A stretch of DNA of 24,777 bases, taken from Rhodanobacteraceae bacterium UBA703 (GTDB lineage: Bacteria > Pseudomonadota > Gammaproteobacteria > Xanthomonadales > Rhodanobacteraceae). The stretch is taken from positions 1 through 24,777 of the forward strand of contig DBMH01000311.1 in NCBI GenBank assembly GCA_002297645.1, given 5' to 3'. Positions 16,712-24,379 of this stretch are shown in pieces; position 1 is the stretch's first letter; the number at the start of each line of letters is the position of its first letter. The notes beneath the pieces are model-generated. The model did not search any database, was not told where the DNA came from, and saw only the letters and a program-made list of their open reading frames with translations. The position numbers and the translations under genes are program-made.

Positions 16712-17842
16712 CTACTCGCCCCACACCTCCGCGAACACGCGTGCGAAGTTGCCGCCGAGGATCTTCGCGATGCGCGCATCGGAGTGGCCGCGTGCCGACA
16801 GCATGCCGGCCAGCACGTCGAAACGGTCGGCGACGTTGAGGTCGGGGATGAACAGGTAAACGCCATCGGCCTTCTTCTGCGGCAGCGCCCCGGCCGCGAT
16901 CATGGCCTCGATGTTTCCGCGATTGCCCCTCTCGTACTCCGGGGTCCTTTGGACCGGTGCGATCCCGCCGTCCGTGCCGATGCCGACGTGGTCCTCGCCG
17001 CAGACCTTGATCGCATGCTCGATGTGGCGGACCACGTCGATCGCCATCGGCTGCCGATCGGTGCGCAGGTAGGGCCAGAGGATGATGCCCGCGACGCCAC
17101 CCCGATCGGCCAGCGCGCGCAGGTTCTCGTCACTGGTGTTGCGTGGAAAATCGGCCAGTGCGCGACAACCGGTGTGGCTGACCAGCACCGGCACCTTGGA
17201 CGCACGGATGCCCTCGGCGATCGTGCGCTCGGAGCCGTGCGCGAGATCGACGACGACCTTCTCGGCGTTCAACCGCTCGACGACCCGGCGGCCGAAATCG
17301 CTGAGGCCGGCATCGTCGGGTTCCATGCAACCGTCCCCCACGCGGTTGCGCCGCTGGTGCGTGAGCTGGATCACCCGCACGCCGAGGGAGCGGAACAGGC
17401 TCACGCGATCGGACTGGTCGCCGAGCGGCTCCGCCCCCTGGAAACGCAGGACCACGCCGAGGCGGCGCCCGCGTTTCGCATGCTCGAGATCGGCCGCCGT
17501 GCCGACCAGCACGAACATGTCCGGATGCTCGGCGATCTTGCGGGTGCAGAAGGCGATCGCCTTCTTCGTCTCCTCGAACGCGGCCTCACCGGGCGCATTG
17601 CGGCCGATGGTGAGCAGCGTTCCGCTCAGGCCGCTCGCGCGAACGGAGGCGAATTCCGCTGCCGCCTCCGCCGGATCGGCGCCGGCATACAGCGCGAAGA
17701 CCGCGCCTTCGCCGTCCACCGCGAGGGTGTCGCGAAACGGACGCCAGGCCGCCGGCCTCGCGTCGCTCCGCCCCGCACCGGCGAAAAGGCCGGCCGCCGT
17801 CGCGGCGGCCATCAGCTTGAGCACATCGCGCCGATGCGTCAT
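16712..17842 (-). CDS. Tat-exported M19 (membrane dipeptidase-like) protein with altered metal site
   Basis: The 376-residue product begins MTHRRDVLKLMAAATAAGLF, a twin-arginine signal (RRDVLKL), so it should act in the periplasm. The fold matches peptidase family M19 (renal dipeptidase): SLFRSLGVRVIQLTH, then VVVDLAH with His202, VLVSHTGCRAL with His223, DHVGIGTDGG with Asp291, and a C-terminal helix ILGGNFARVF. The N-terminal HxD metal-ligand motif (usually DGHNDL) is here DGEGA (residues 43-47), and the bridging Glu of EGG appears as Gln135 in FQGAEPLG. Three expected ligands are therefore absent, and standard two-zinc dipeptidase activity is doubtful. The start is fixed by AAGGAG 7 bases before ATG 17842; the frame extends to 17950. 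It follows the TonB receptor by 156 bases. Confidence 0.88.
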   Translation of the reverse strand: MTHRRDVLKLMAAATAAGLFAGAGRSDARPAAWRPFRDTLAVDGEGAVFALYAGADPAEAAAEFASVRASGLSGTLLTIGRNAPGEAAFEETKKAIAFCTRKIAEHPDMFVLVGTAADLEHAKRGRRLGVVLRFQGAEPLGDQSDRVSLFRSLGVRVIQLTHQRRNRVGDGCMEPDDAGLSDFGRRVVERLNAEKVVVDLAHGSERTIAEGIRASKVPVLVSHTGCRALADFPRNTSDENLRALADRGGVAGIILWPYLRTDRQPMAIDVVRHIEHAIKVCGEDHVGIGTDGGIAPVQRTPEYERGNRGNIEAMIAAGALPQKKADGVYLFIPDLNVADRFDVLAGMLSARGHSDARIAKILGGNFARVFAEVWGE

Positions 17843-17998
17843 GGCGTCTCTCCTTCGGATCGAATGAAACCGGTGTCGTTCACGTCGCCGCGGCGACCGT
17901 CGTCGGAATGCCGGGAGCATCGGGGGCGCGCCGCGCCGAGACGCATGCAATGCTTCGGCGCCCTCGGTGGGCGACCTGTTGCGCCATCGACATCCGGG

Positions 17999-20875
17999 TC
18001 AGAAGCGTTGCCGATAGCTGGCATACCAGTACCGTCCGGGCAGGTCGTAGTCGGAGAAGAAGCCCCGGAATCCGTCCGAATAGGCTACCGGCGGATCGTG
18101 GTCCAGCGCATTGCGCACGCCGAGCGTGAAGCGCCCGCTCCACGGTGCGGTCCAGCCCAAGTCGAGGTCGAAGAAGGTCGTGCTGCCGACGCGATTGCGC
18201 GGTGCGGCCTGGCCGACCCCGGAGCCGTCCAGGTCGGCGAAGCGGTCGGGATCGGAACACAGCTTCCTGTAGCTCGGTTGGCCGAGGGACGCCGCACGGT
18301 AGATGACTCCGCTGCAGTCCTCCTTGATCGACGAGAAATAGCGTGCCGCCACGGTCGCGCTCCACGGGCCACGCTGCCAATTGAGCGCGAGCACCGAGCG
18401 CAGGCGCCAGATCACGCCGTAACCGGGCGAGTTCAGGCCGACGACGTTGCCCATCGCGACGGAGCCGTCCGGCATCGGAGCGAGGCGTTCGCGCTGGCCG
18501 ATCTCGCCGAAGTAGCTCACGTACGAGTTCTCCCAGCGCCACGTGAAGTCGCCGAGCGACGTCGACCGGCGGTGGAGCAGCGCGAAGTCGAAGCCTTCCG
18601 TCTCCAGGCCGCCCGGGAGGTTCGCCGGCCGCTGCAGGACGCGCGTCAGCGTGCCGTCTCCCGCCCGCTGGATCTGGTTGCAGCGGGACGTGTTGCCCCC
18701 CTGGTAGCACCCCTCCAGGACGTCCTCGGCAAGGACCGTCTGGATCGAGCCGCGCAACTGTATCCGGTACCAGTCCAGGCTCGCCTGGAGTCCTTCCAGC
18801 CAGCGCGGCGAATAGGCCAGGCCGAGCGTGCGCGTCGTCGCCGTCTCGGGCTTCAGATCCGGATTGCCGCCCGCGACCACTTCGGCCGATTCCGGATCCT
18901 CCACGTCGGGCGGAACGCCGAGGGCACGGCAGCGCGCGGCCACCGGCGGGCTCGGGTCGTTGCTGGCCGCGCAGGGATCGAACATCTGGCCGTAGGCGAC
19001 CTGCGCGCCGGCGAACAGTTCGAGCAGGCTCGGCGCACGGAAGCCTTCGGAATAGTTGCCGCGGACGAGCACGTCTTCGACCGGTCGCCAGCGCAACCCG
19101 AACTGCGAGTTCGTCGTGCTGCCGAATTCGGAGTAGTGCGAGTATCGCGAGGCCACCGAGAAATCGAGACTGTGCGCGAACGGCCGCTCCTTGAGCAGCG
19201 GGACGTCGAACTCGACATAGGCTTCGTCGACGCGGTCGCTGCCGCTGGTCGAATCCGTCAGTCCGGCGCCGCCGCCGTTCGCATTGCCGCTGCGAATCAG
19301 CGCGTCGAGGCGGTCGTAGCCGCGATTGCCGCGGTGCTCGAGTCCGGCGGCGACACCGACCGCACCGGCCGGCAGCTCGAACAGGTTGCCGCTCGCATGC
19401 AGGCTGAAGTCGCTGAGGTCCGCGCGCAGGCGCTCGTGCGTGGTGCGGCCGATGTAGGCGAGCATCTCCGGCGTGATGGAGCCGGGCGGCCCGAACAGGT
19501 TCAGCGGCACGCAGCCGGCCACGGGCGCATCCGGCGTGCCGCAGCGCGCGACGCCGTCGGCGTCGCGGAACGACGGCCCGACCGCCAGCGCCAGACTGCG
19601 ATTGTCGAAGTACGGATCGGTCTGCGAGTGCTGGTCCGCACGGATGAAGGTCGCGTCCGCCCCCCAGGAGACATCACGGCCAGCGATCGAGAGCAGGCCG
19701 TCGAGTCCGACGTGCACCCGCTTCGTGTCGACGGTATCGTCACGACGCCTCGGGCCCGCCTCGACGAAGCGGCGCTGCGCGAGGAGGGCCGTTCGGCCGA
19801 ACGGGTTGTAGACGTTCTCCGACGAGATCTCCAGCAGCGAGTCCGGCGTGCTCACGTACGGCGACAGCAGAACCGTCGGTGGCGCCAACTGTTGCGACGA
19901 CGTGCGCCGGTTGTACAGCAGGTCGGCGACCAGCGCGAGACTCGGGCTGATCTCGTAGCGGCCCTGCGCGAAGACGGCCTTCCGCCCCGCCGGCGTCTGC
20001 AGGTAGTTGGTCGGCTGGTAGTTGTAGGTGTCGTGTCGCCGGTCGTACGCGCGGAAGTCGTCCGGCGAAGTTCCGGGTCGCCCTTCGATGAGGCGCAGCA
20101 TCGCGTTGCCGCCGTCCAGCAGGAAGGTCGTGTACGGCGTCACGGACGAACCCGTGCCTTCCGGCGGGATCCCGGGAGCGGGCACGGACGAGATTGCGCG
20201 GCTCCCGGCCAGCACGGGGTCGTAGTGTTCGTACTCGAGTCCGACCACCGCGTTCCAGCCGTCGCCGCCACGACCGAACGTCAAGTCGTAGGATCGGCGC
20301 TGGCCGTCGCCCTGCTCGTACTGGCCCACGTAGGCGCCCAGTTCGGTACCCGTGAAATCGCGACGCGTGACGACGTTGACCACGCCGGCAATCGCGTCCG
20401 AACCGTAGATCGCGGAAGCCCCGTCCTTGAGCACTTCGATGCGCTCGACCAGGGCCAGCGGGATCGCGCTCAGGTCGACGCCGCCGTCCAGCGCGGCCGC
20501 CCAGCGCTGGCCATTGACGAGGACGAGGGTGCGGTTGCTGCCGAGGCTGCGCAGGTTCACGCGCAGCTCCCCGTTGCCGTCGTTGTTGTTGTTGCGGTTC
20601 TGCGTCCGGCCGTTCGCCGTGAGGGTCTGCAGGATGTCCCCGATGTCGGTCAGGCCCGTTCGTAGCAACTCGGCCCGTTCGATCGTCAGGACGGGATGCT
20701 GGGTCTCGGCGTCGATCTTGCGGATGTGCGAGCCGACCACTTCGATCGGCTCCATCAGGGTCGCCGCATCGCCCACCCGTTCGGGCGGTTTCTCCACCGC
20801 GACGGCGTCGCGTGCCCCTCCCGCGATCGACGTCAATGCCAAGGCGAGCGCAAGTCTCGACCGTGTCCGTCCCAT
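17999..20875 (-). CDS. TonB-dependent outer-membrane receptor
   Basis: The 958-residue protein has a signal peptide (to about residue 26), a TonB-box-like segment (PIEVVGSHIRK, about 43-53), then a plug domain with typical text: TGLTDIGDILQ, VNLRSLGSNRTLVLVNGQR, ERIEVLKDGASAIYGSDAI and GVVNVVTRRDF. The rest is a beta-barrel ending in ASYRQRF with the C-terminal Phe expected for BAM-assembled barrels. It imports a ligand across the outer membrane with TonB/ExbBD energy. This large receptor class in xanthomonads and sphingomonads takes up many ligands besides iron complexes, such as peptides or glycans, and nothing here fixes which. The neighbouring M19-like protein and MFS transporter argue for a small organic or peptide ligand (inference). 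A run of Asn codons makes NNNN in the plug. A promoter is proposed at 20943-20971, and a hairpin and a dyad lie in the leader. Confidence 0.95.
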   Translation of the reverse strand: MGRTRSRLALALALTSIAGGARDAVAVEKPPERVGDAATLMEPIEVVGSHIRKIDAETQHPVLTIERAELLRTGLTDIGDILQTLTANGRTQNRNNNNDGNGELRVNLRSLGSNRTLVLVNGQRWAAALDGGVDLSAIPLALVERIEVLKDGASAIYGSDAIAGVVNVVTRRDFTGTELGAYVGQYEQGDGQRRSYDLTFGRGGDGWNAVVGLEYEHYDPVLAGSRAISSVPAPGIPPEGTGSSVTPYTTFLLDGGNAMLRLIEGRPGTSPDDFRAYDRRHDTYNYQPTNYLQTPAGRKAVFAQGRYEISPSLALVADLLYNRRTSSQQLAPPTVLLSPYVSTPDSLLEISSENVYNPFGRTALLAQRRFVEAGPRRRDDTVDTKRVHVGLDGLLSIAGRDVSWGADATFIRADQHSQTDPYFDNRSLALAVGPSFRDADGVARCGTPDAPVAGCVPLNLFGPPGSITPEMLAYIGRTTHERLRADLSDFSLHASGNLFELPAGAVGVAAGLEHRGNRGYDRLDALIRSGNANGGGAGLTDSTSGSDRVDEAYVEFDVPLLKERPFAHSLDFSVASRYSHYSEFGSTTNSQFGLRWRPVEDVLVRGNYSEGFRAPSLLELFAGAQVAYGQMFDPCAASNDPSPPVAARCRALGVPPDVEDPESAEVVAGGNPDLKPETATTRTLGLAYSPRWLEGLQASLDWYRIQLRGSIQTVLAEDVLEGCYQGGNTSRCNQIQRAGDGTLTRVLQRPANLPGGLETEGFDFALLHRRSTSLGDFTWRWENSYVSYFGEIGQRERLAPMPDGSVAMGNVVGLNSPGYGVIWRLRSVLALNWQRGPWSATVAARYFSSIKEDCSGVIYRAASLGQPSYRKLCSDPDRFADLDGSGVGQAAPRNRVGSTTFFDLDLGWTAPWSGRFTLGVRNALDHDPPVAYSDGFRGFFSDYDLPGRYWYASYRQRF

Positions 20876-20885
20876 AGCATGCCCC

Positions 20886-20900
20886 CGGATGAATCATCCG
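20886..20900. promoter_or_regulatory. 15-bp perfect dyad CGGATGA-A-TCATCCG in receptor leader
   Basis: This perfect odd-length palindrome lies between the proposed transcription start and the ribosome-binding region of the receptor gene. A hairpin with 7-bp arms (20907-20913 and 20920-20926) lies beside it. It could be an operator or an mRNA structure near the start codon; no regulator is identified. Confidence 0.35.
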
Positions 20901-20942
20901 TGACGCGTGCGCCCCCGTCGGCGCACCTTCCTTCCCTTGCGC

Positions 20943-20971
20943 ATCATAGCTTCGGACCAAAAAAATATGAA
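20943..20971 (-). promoter_or_regulatory. putative promoter of the TonB-receptor operon
   Basis: On the minus strand, TTCATA (20971-20966, 4 of 6 matches to the -35 consensus) and TATGAT (20948-20943, 5 of 6 matches to the -10 consensus) are separated by 17 bases. Transcription would begin about 60 bases before the receptor ATG at 20875. The surroundings are AT-rich in an otherwise GC-rich sequence. Confidence 0.5.
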
Positions 20972-20975
20972 AGTG

Positions 20976-20988
20976 TTCGTACGACGAA
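20976..20988. promoter_or_regulatory. dyad TTCGT-ACG-ACGAA upstream of receptor promoter
   Basis: These 5-bp arms with a 3-base centre lie 5 bases beyond the proposed -35 box of the receptor gene, where an activator could bind. The same region also precedes the divergent S9 peptidase gene. A dyad this short can occur by chance. Confidence 0.25.
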
Positions 20989-21208
20989 AAGCATAAAATC
21001 GCGCGTGGGTCGTCATCCACGACACGACATTCGCGAACGCTCTCGTGATGTCGTGCAGAACTCCTTCGGCACGCACCTCACCCGCACTCGCAGTCTCGGC
21101 TGCACCGCCGCACCCGTTCTTCCGCGCGCCGCGGACTCGGACGACCGTCGGCTTATGCCCGCGCGCTTCGCACGCTACCCTGTGCGTCCCACGTCCCCGG
21201 AGATCCCC

Positions 21209-23170
21209 ATGGAACGCGCGCGCCATCGCACCGCTCTCCTGCTTCTCGCGCTTTCCTGCGCGTTCGCCGCCGTGCCGGCCGGCGCTGCCGATGCGCAGCG
21301 CGTCGAGGCCGGCAACCGCGTCAGCGAGAACATCCCCGAGATTCCGGCGGCGCTGACCGAACAGTTGCAGCGCTACGCGAACACGCGCGCTGCCGGGCTC
21401 GGCGGCTGGATCGCGGACGGCTCCGGCGTGCTGGTGTCGACGCGCTTCTCGACCACGGCGCAGGTCCACCGGGTGAAGGCGCCCGGCGGCGCGCGCGAGC
21501 AGCTCACATTCTTCGACGAGCCGATCGCGTCGATCGTGCCGAATCCGAAGCGCAACGGTTTCGTGTTCGGCAAGGACGTGGGCGGCTCGGAGTTCTGGCA
21601 GCTCTACTGGTTCGACCTCGACACGCGCGAGACGAAGCGGCTGACCGACGGCAAGTCGCGCAACGAAAGCCCCGTGTGGTCCGGCGACGGCCGGCGGCTC
21701 GCGTACAGCAGCACCGAGCGCAACGGCAAGGACACCGACGTGTGGGTGCTCGACCTCGATACCGGCGCGAAGAAGGCCGTCGTGACCGACGGCGGCGCCT
21801 GGTCGGCGACGGATTTCTCGCCGGACGGCAAGGAACTCCTGGTGCAGCGCTTCGTGTCGATCAACGACGTGCAGCCGGGCGCCGTGGACCTCGCGACGGG
21901 CAAGCTGATGCGCTTCCCGGTCGACGGCGGCAAGGCCGCGTTCGGTGCGTTCCGTTTCGCGCCGGACGGCACCCGCGCCTACTACACCTCCGACGAGGGC
22001 AGCGAGTTCCGCACGCTGCGTTTCCACGACCTCAGGACGAACAAGGTCACGTCGCTGAGCGGCGGCATCGCATGGGACGTCGAGGATTACGCGCTGTCGC
22101 GCGACGGCAGCCGCGTGGCCTTCGTCACGAACGAGGACGGCTTCGGCGTTCTGCACCTGCTCGACGCGGCGACGCTGAAGGAGATGGCGTTGCCTGCGCT
22201 GCCGAAGGGCGTCATCGGCGGCCTCGAGTTCAGCCCGGACGGCCGGCGCATCGCGTTCTCGCTGAATTCGGCGGTGTCGCCGAGCGACGTCTACGCGGTC
22301 GACCTCGACGCGAACGCGGTCACGCGCTGGACCGAAAGCGAAGTCGGCGGCCTCGACGCGTCGACGTTCGTCGCGCCCGAGCTCGTCCGCTTCCCGACCT
22401 TCGACAAGGTCAAGGGCAAGCCGCGCACGATCCCCGCGTTCTGGTACCGCCCGAAGGCGAAGGACGGCACCAAGGCACCCGTGGTGATCCAGATCCACGG
22501 CGGCCCGGAATCGCAGGCGCGGCCGGTGTTCAATCCCGACATCCAGTTCCTCGTCGACCAGCTCGGCGTCTCCGTGCTGGTGCCGAACGTGCGCGGCTCG
22601 GCCGGCTACGGCAAGGGCTACCTGCTGCTCGACAACGGCGACAAGCGCGAGGATTCGGTCAAGGACATCGGTGCCCTGCTCGACTGGATCGCACGGCAGC
22701 CGGAACTCGACGCACAGCGCGTGGCCGTATATGGCGGCTCGTACGGTGGCTACATGGTGCTCGCCACGATGACGCACTACGACGCCCGCCTGCGCGCCGG
22801 AGTGGACATCGTCGGCATCTCGAATTTCGTCACGTTCCTCGAGAACACCGAGAGCTACCGGCGCGACCTGCGCCGCGCCGAATACGGCGACGAACGCGAT
22901 CCCGGGATGAGGGCGTTCCTGCAGAAGATCTCGCCGACGACGAACGCGAAGTCGATCACCCGGCCGCTGTTCGTCGCGCAGGGCGCCAACGATCCGCGCG
23001 TGCCGGCGAGCGAGGCCGAGCAGATCGTGCGCACGGTGCGCGGCAACGGCGGCGACGTGTGGTTCCTCGAGTTCAAGGACGAGGGACACGGCTTCCGCAA
23101 GAAGCCGAACGTCGACTACTTCCGTGCGGCGACGATGCTGTTCTGGAAGAAGAACCTGATCGGGGGATGA
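21209..23170 (+). CDS. secreted S9 prolyl-oligopeptidase-family serine peptidase
   Basis: The 653-residue product begins with a Sec signal peptide (hydrophobic LLLLALSCAFAAVPAGA, cleavage near residues 26-28). Residues about 60-400 form a beta-propeller with TolB/WD40-like repeats such as FSPDGKELLV, FAPDGTRAYYTS and FSPDGRRIAFS. The C-terminal alpha/beta-hydrolase domain (from about 420) has IQIHGGPESQARP, then the nucleophile Ser511 in GGSYGGYM, Asp595 in QGANDPRVP and His627 in DEGHGF. The triad is complete. Such enzymes (dipeptidyl/acylaminoacyl peptidase class) cleave short peptides, here probably in the periplasm. The start at 21209 is chosen because the signal peptide begins there; an upstream extension to 20696 encodes nothing recognisable. 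It is divergent from the receptor/M19 operon, which is compatible with a shared role in peptide use. Confidence 0.94.
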   Translation: MERARHRTALLLLALSCAFAAVPAGAADAQRVEAGNRVSENIPEIPAALTEQLQRYANTRAAGLGGWIADGSGVLVSTRFSTTAQVHRVKAPGGAREQLTFFDEPIASIVPNPKRNGFVFGKDVGGSEFWQLYWFDLDTRETKRLTDGKSRNESPVWSGDGRRLAYSSTERNGKDTDVWVLDLDTGAKKAVVTDGGAWSATDFSPDGKELLVQRFVSINDVQPGAVDLATGKLMRFPVDGGKAAFGAFRFAPDGTRAYYTSDEGSEFRTLRFHDLRTNKVTSLSGGIAWDVEDYALSRDGSRVAFVTNEDGFGVLHLLDAATLKEMALPALPKGVIGGLEFSPDGRRIAFSLNSAVSPSDVYAVDLDANAVTRWTESEVGGLDASTFVAPELVRFPTFDKVKGKPRTIPAFWYRPKAKDGTKAPVVIQIHGGPESQARPVFNPDIQFLVDQLGVSVLVPNVRGSAGYGKGYLLLDNGDKREDSVKDIGALLDWIARQPELDAQRVAVYGGSYGGYMVLATMTHYDARLRAGVDIVGISNFVTFLENTESYRRDLRRAEYGDERDPGMRAFLQKISPTTNAKSITRPLFVAQGANDPRVPASEAEQIVRTVRGNGGDVWFLEFKDEGHGFRKKPNVDYFRAATMLFWKKNLIGG

Positions 23171-23189
23171 GTCGCGTGGAGCGTGATCC

Positions 23190-23390
23190 GTCGCGCGTCC
23201 TCGCCCGCTGGCGGCGTTGGCGCGCGCTCCCCTTCTCCCGCAAGCGGCGCCGGTCGGATCTCCGCCTCTCCCGCTGGCGGGAGAGGGACGGGGTGAGGGC
23301 AACCGGAGTGGAGCACCGCACCGCGCATCACATCGCCCTCACCCGACGCGCCGAGCGCGACGACCTCTCCCGCAAGCGGGAGAGGTGATG
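23190..23390. repeat. cluster of palindromic ctctcccgc/gcgggagag repeats
   Basis: Two perfect hairpins are present: cctctcccgc/gcgggagagg at 23265-23286 and again at 23364-23385. Degenerate copies lie near 23200-23215 and 23232-23246. Between the perfect hairpins are inverted arms ggtgagggc (23292-23300) and gccctcacc (23335-23343), so 23265-23385 forms one composite palindrome of about 120 bases. It lies between two plus-strand genes. Similar short palindromes are widespread in intergenic DNA of xanthomonads and other GC-rich proteobacteria (REP-like). No T-run follows, so it is not a classic terminator. Confidence 0.8.
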
Positions 23391-23416
23391 ACTGGACGTC
23401 ACCCTTGGCCCTTCCC

Positions 23417-24379
23417 ATGAAAACCCTGCGCGCCCTGTTCGATGGTTTCACGCTCGCGCTCGTCGCGACCGTCGCGCTCGCCGTGCTGCTGCCGTGCGAA
23501 GGAAGCGCGGCACGCTGGCTCGACCGCCTCACGATCGCCGGCGTCGCGCTGCTGTTCTTCCTTCACGGCGCGCGCCTGTCGCGCGAGGCGATCCTCGCCG
23601 GCATCACGAACTGGAAGCTGCACCTGCTCGTGCTGGCGAGCACGTTCGCGATGTTTCCGCTGCTCGGCCTGGCGATGAAGCCGCTCGCCACCGCGCTGCT
23701 GACGCCCGCGTTGTATCTCGGCCTGCTGTATCTGTGCTGCCTGCCGTCGACGGTGCAGTCGTCGATCGCCTTCACCTCGATCGCGCGCGGCAACATTCCC
23801 GCCGCCGTCTGCGCCGCCTCGCTGTCGAATCTCGCCGGCGTGTTCGTGACGCCAGCGCTGGTCGCGCTGCTGCTGTCCACGCGCGGAGGCGGCTCGACCC
23901 TGCACGCGATCGGCGACATCCTGCTGCAATTGCTCGCGCCCTTCGTCGCCGGGCACCTGCTGCGGCCGTGGCTCGGCCGCACGCTCGCGCGCTGGCATCG
24001 CGTGCTCGCCGTCACCGATCGCGGCACGATCCTGCTGATCGTCTACGTGGCCTTCAGCGAATCGGTCGTCGACGGGCTCTGGCGGCAGGTCCCGCCGGAC
24101 GCGCTGTTCGCCGTCTTCGCGGTCGTCGCGCTGCTGCTCGCGATGGTACTGGGGCTGACCACGCTCGCGAGTCGCGCTCTCGGTTTCGCGCGCGAGGACG
24201 AGATCGCGATCGTGTTCTGCGGCTCCAAGAAAAGTCTCGCCAGCGGCGTGCCGATGGCGAAGATCCTGTTCGCCGGCAATCCGGCGCTGGGCATCCTGGT
24301 GCTGCCGCTGATGCTGTTCCACCAGATCCAGCTGATGGCCTGCGCCGCCCTCGCGCAGCGCTATGCGCGGCGTTCCTAG
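23417..24379 (+). CDS. bile acid:Na+ symporter-like transporter (YfeH/SLC10A7 type)
   Basis: The 320-residue protein is almost entirely hydrophobic, with about nine or ten membrane segments, and should sit in the inner membrane. It has the features of the SBF-like family related to E. coli YfeH and human SLC10A7: GVALLFFLHGARLSREA near residue 50, CCLPSTVQSSIAFTSIARG around 110-130, SNLAGVFVTP, and CGSKKSLASGVPMAKILF near 275. Length is normal. Substrates of bacterial members are not established, and bile acid transport should not be assumed. The ATG at 23417 lacks a clear ribosome-binding site. A TTG at 23405 in frame would add four residues, so the exact start is uncertain. It follows the palindromic repeat cluster and ends in a CTAG shared with the convergent cyoE gene. 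Confidence 0.92.
   Translation: MKTLRALFDGFTLALVATVALAVLLPCEGSAARWLDRLTIAGVALLFFLHGARLSREAILAGITNWKLHLLVLASTFAMFPLLGLAMKPLATALLTPALYLGLLYLCCLPSTVQSSIAFTSIARGNIPAAVCAASLSNLAGVFVTPALVALLLSTRGGGSTLHAIGDILLQLLAPFVAGHLLRPWLGRTLARWHRVLAVTDRGTILLIVYVAFSESVVDGLWRQVPPDALFAVFAVVALLLAMVLGLTTLASRALGFAREDEIAIVFCGSKKSLASGVPMAKILFAGNPALGILVLPLMLFHQIQLMACAALAQRYARRS

Larger units (their letters stand above)
20876..21208. other. 333-bp divergent intergenic region
   Basis: It separates the receptor gene (minus) from the S9 peptidase gene (plus). The receptor-proximal 120 bases hold the promoter and dyads described separately. The remaining 200 bases before the peptidase start hold no convincing gene, and I could not choose a promoter for the peptidase. 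A frame in phase with the peptidase runs through the region, but its translation is arginine-rich and lacks family features. Confidence 0.5.

Noticed and set aside
16784..20665. A 1293-codon plus-strand frame antisense to the M19-like and receptor genes.
   Set aside because: It has the same in-register antisense cause and spans two clearly real minus-strand genes. The translation shows no family.
20696..21208. An upstream extension of the S9 peptidase frame, overlapping the receptor gene.
   Set aside because: A proper signal peptide begins at the ATG at 21209; the extension would bury it and encodes nothing recognisable.
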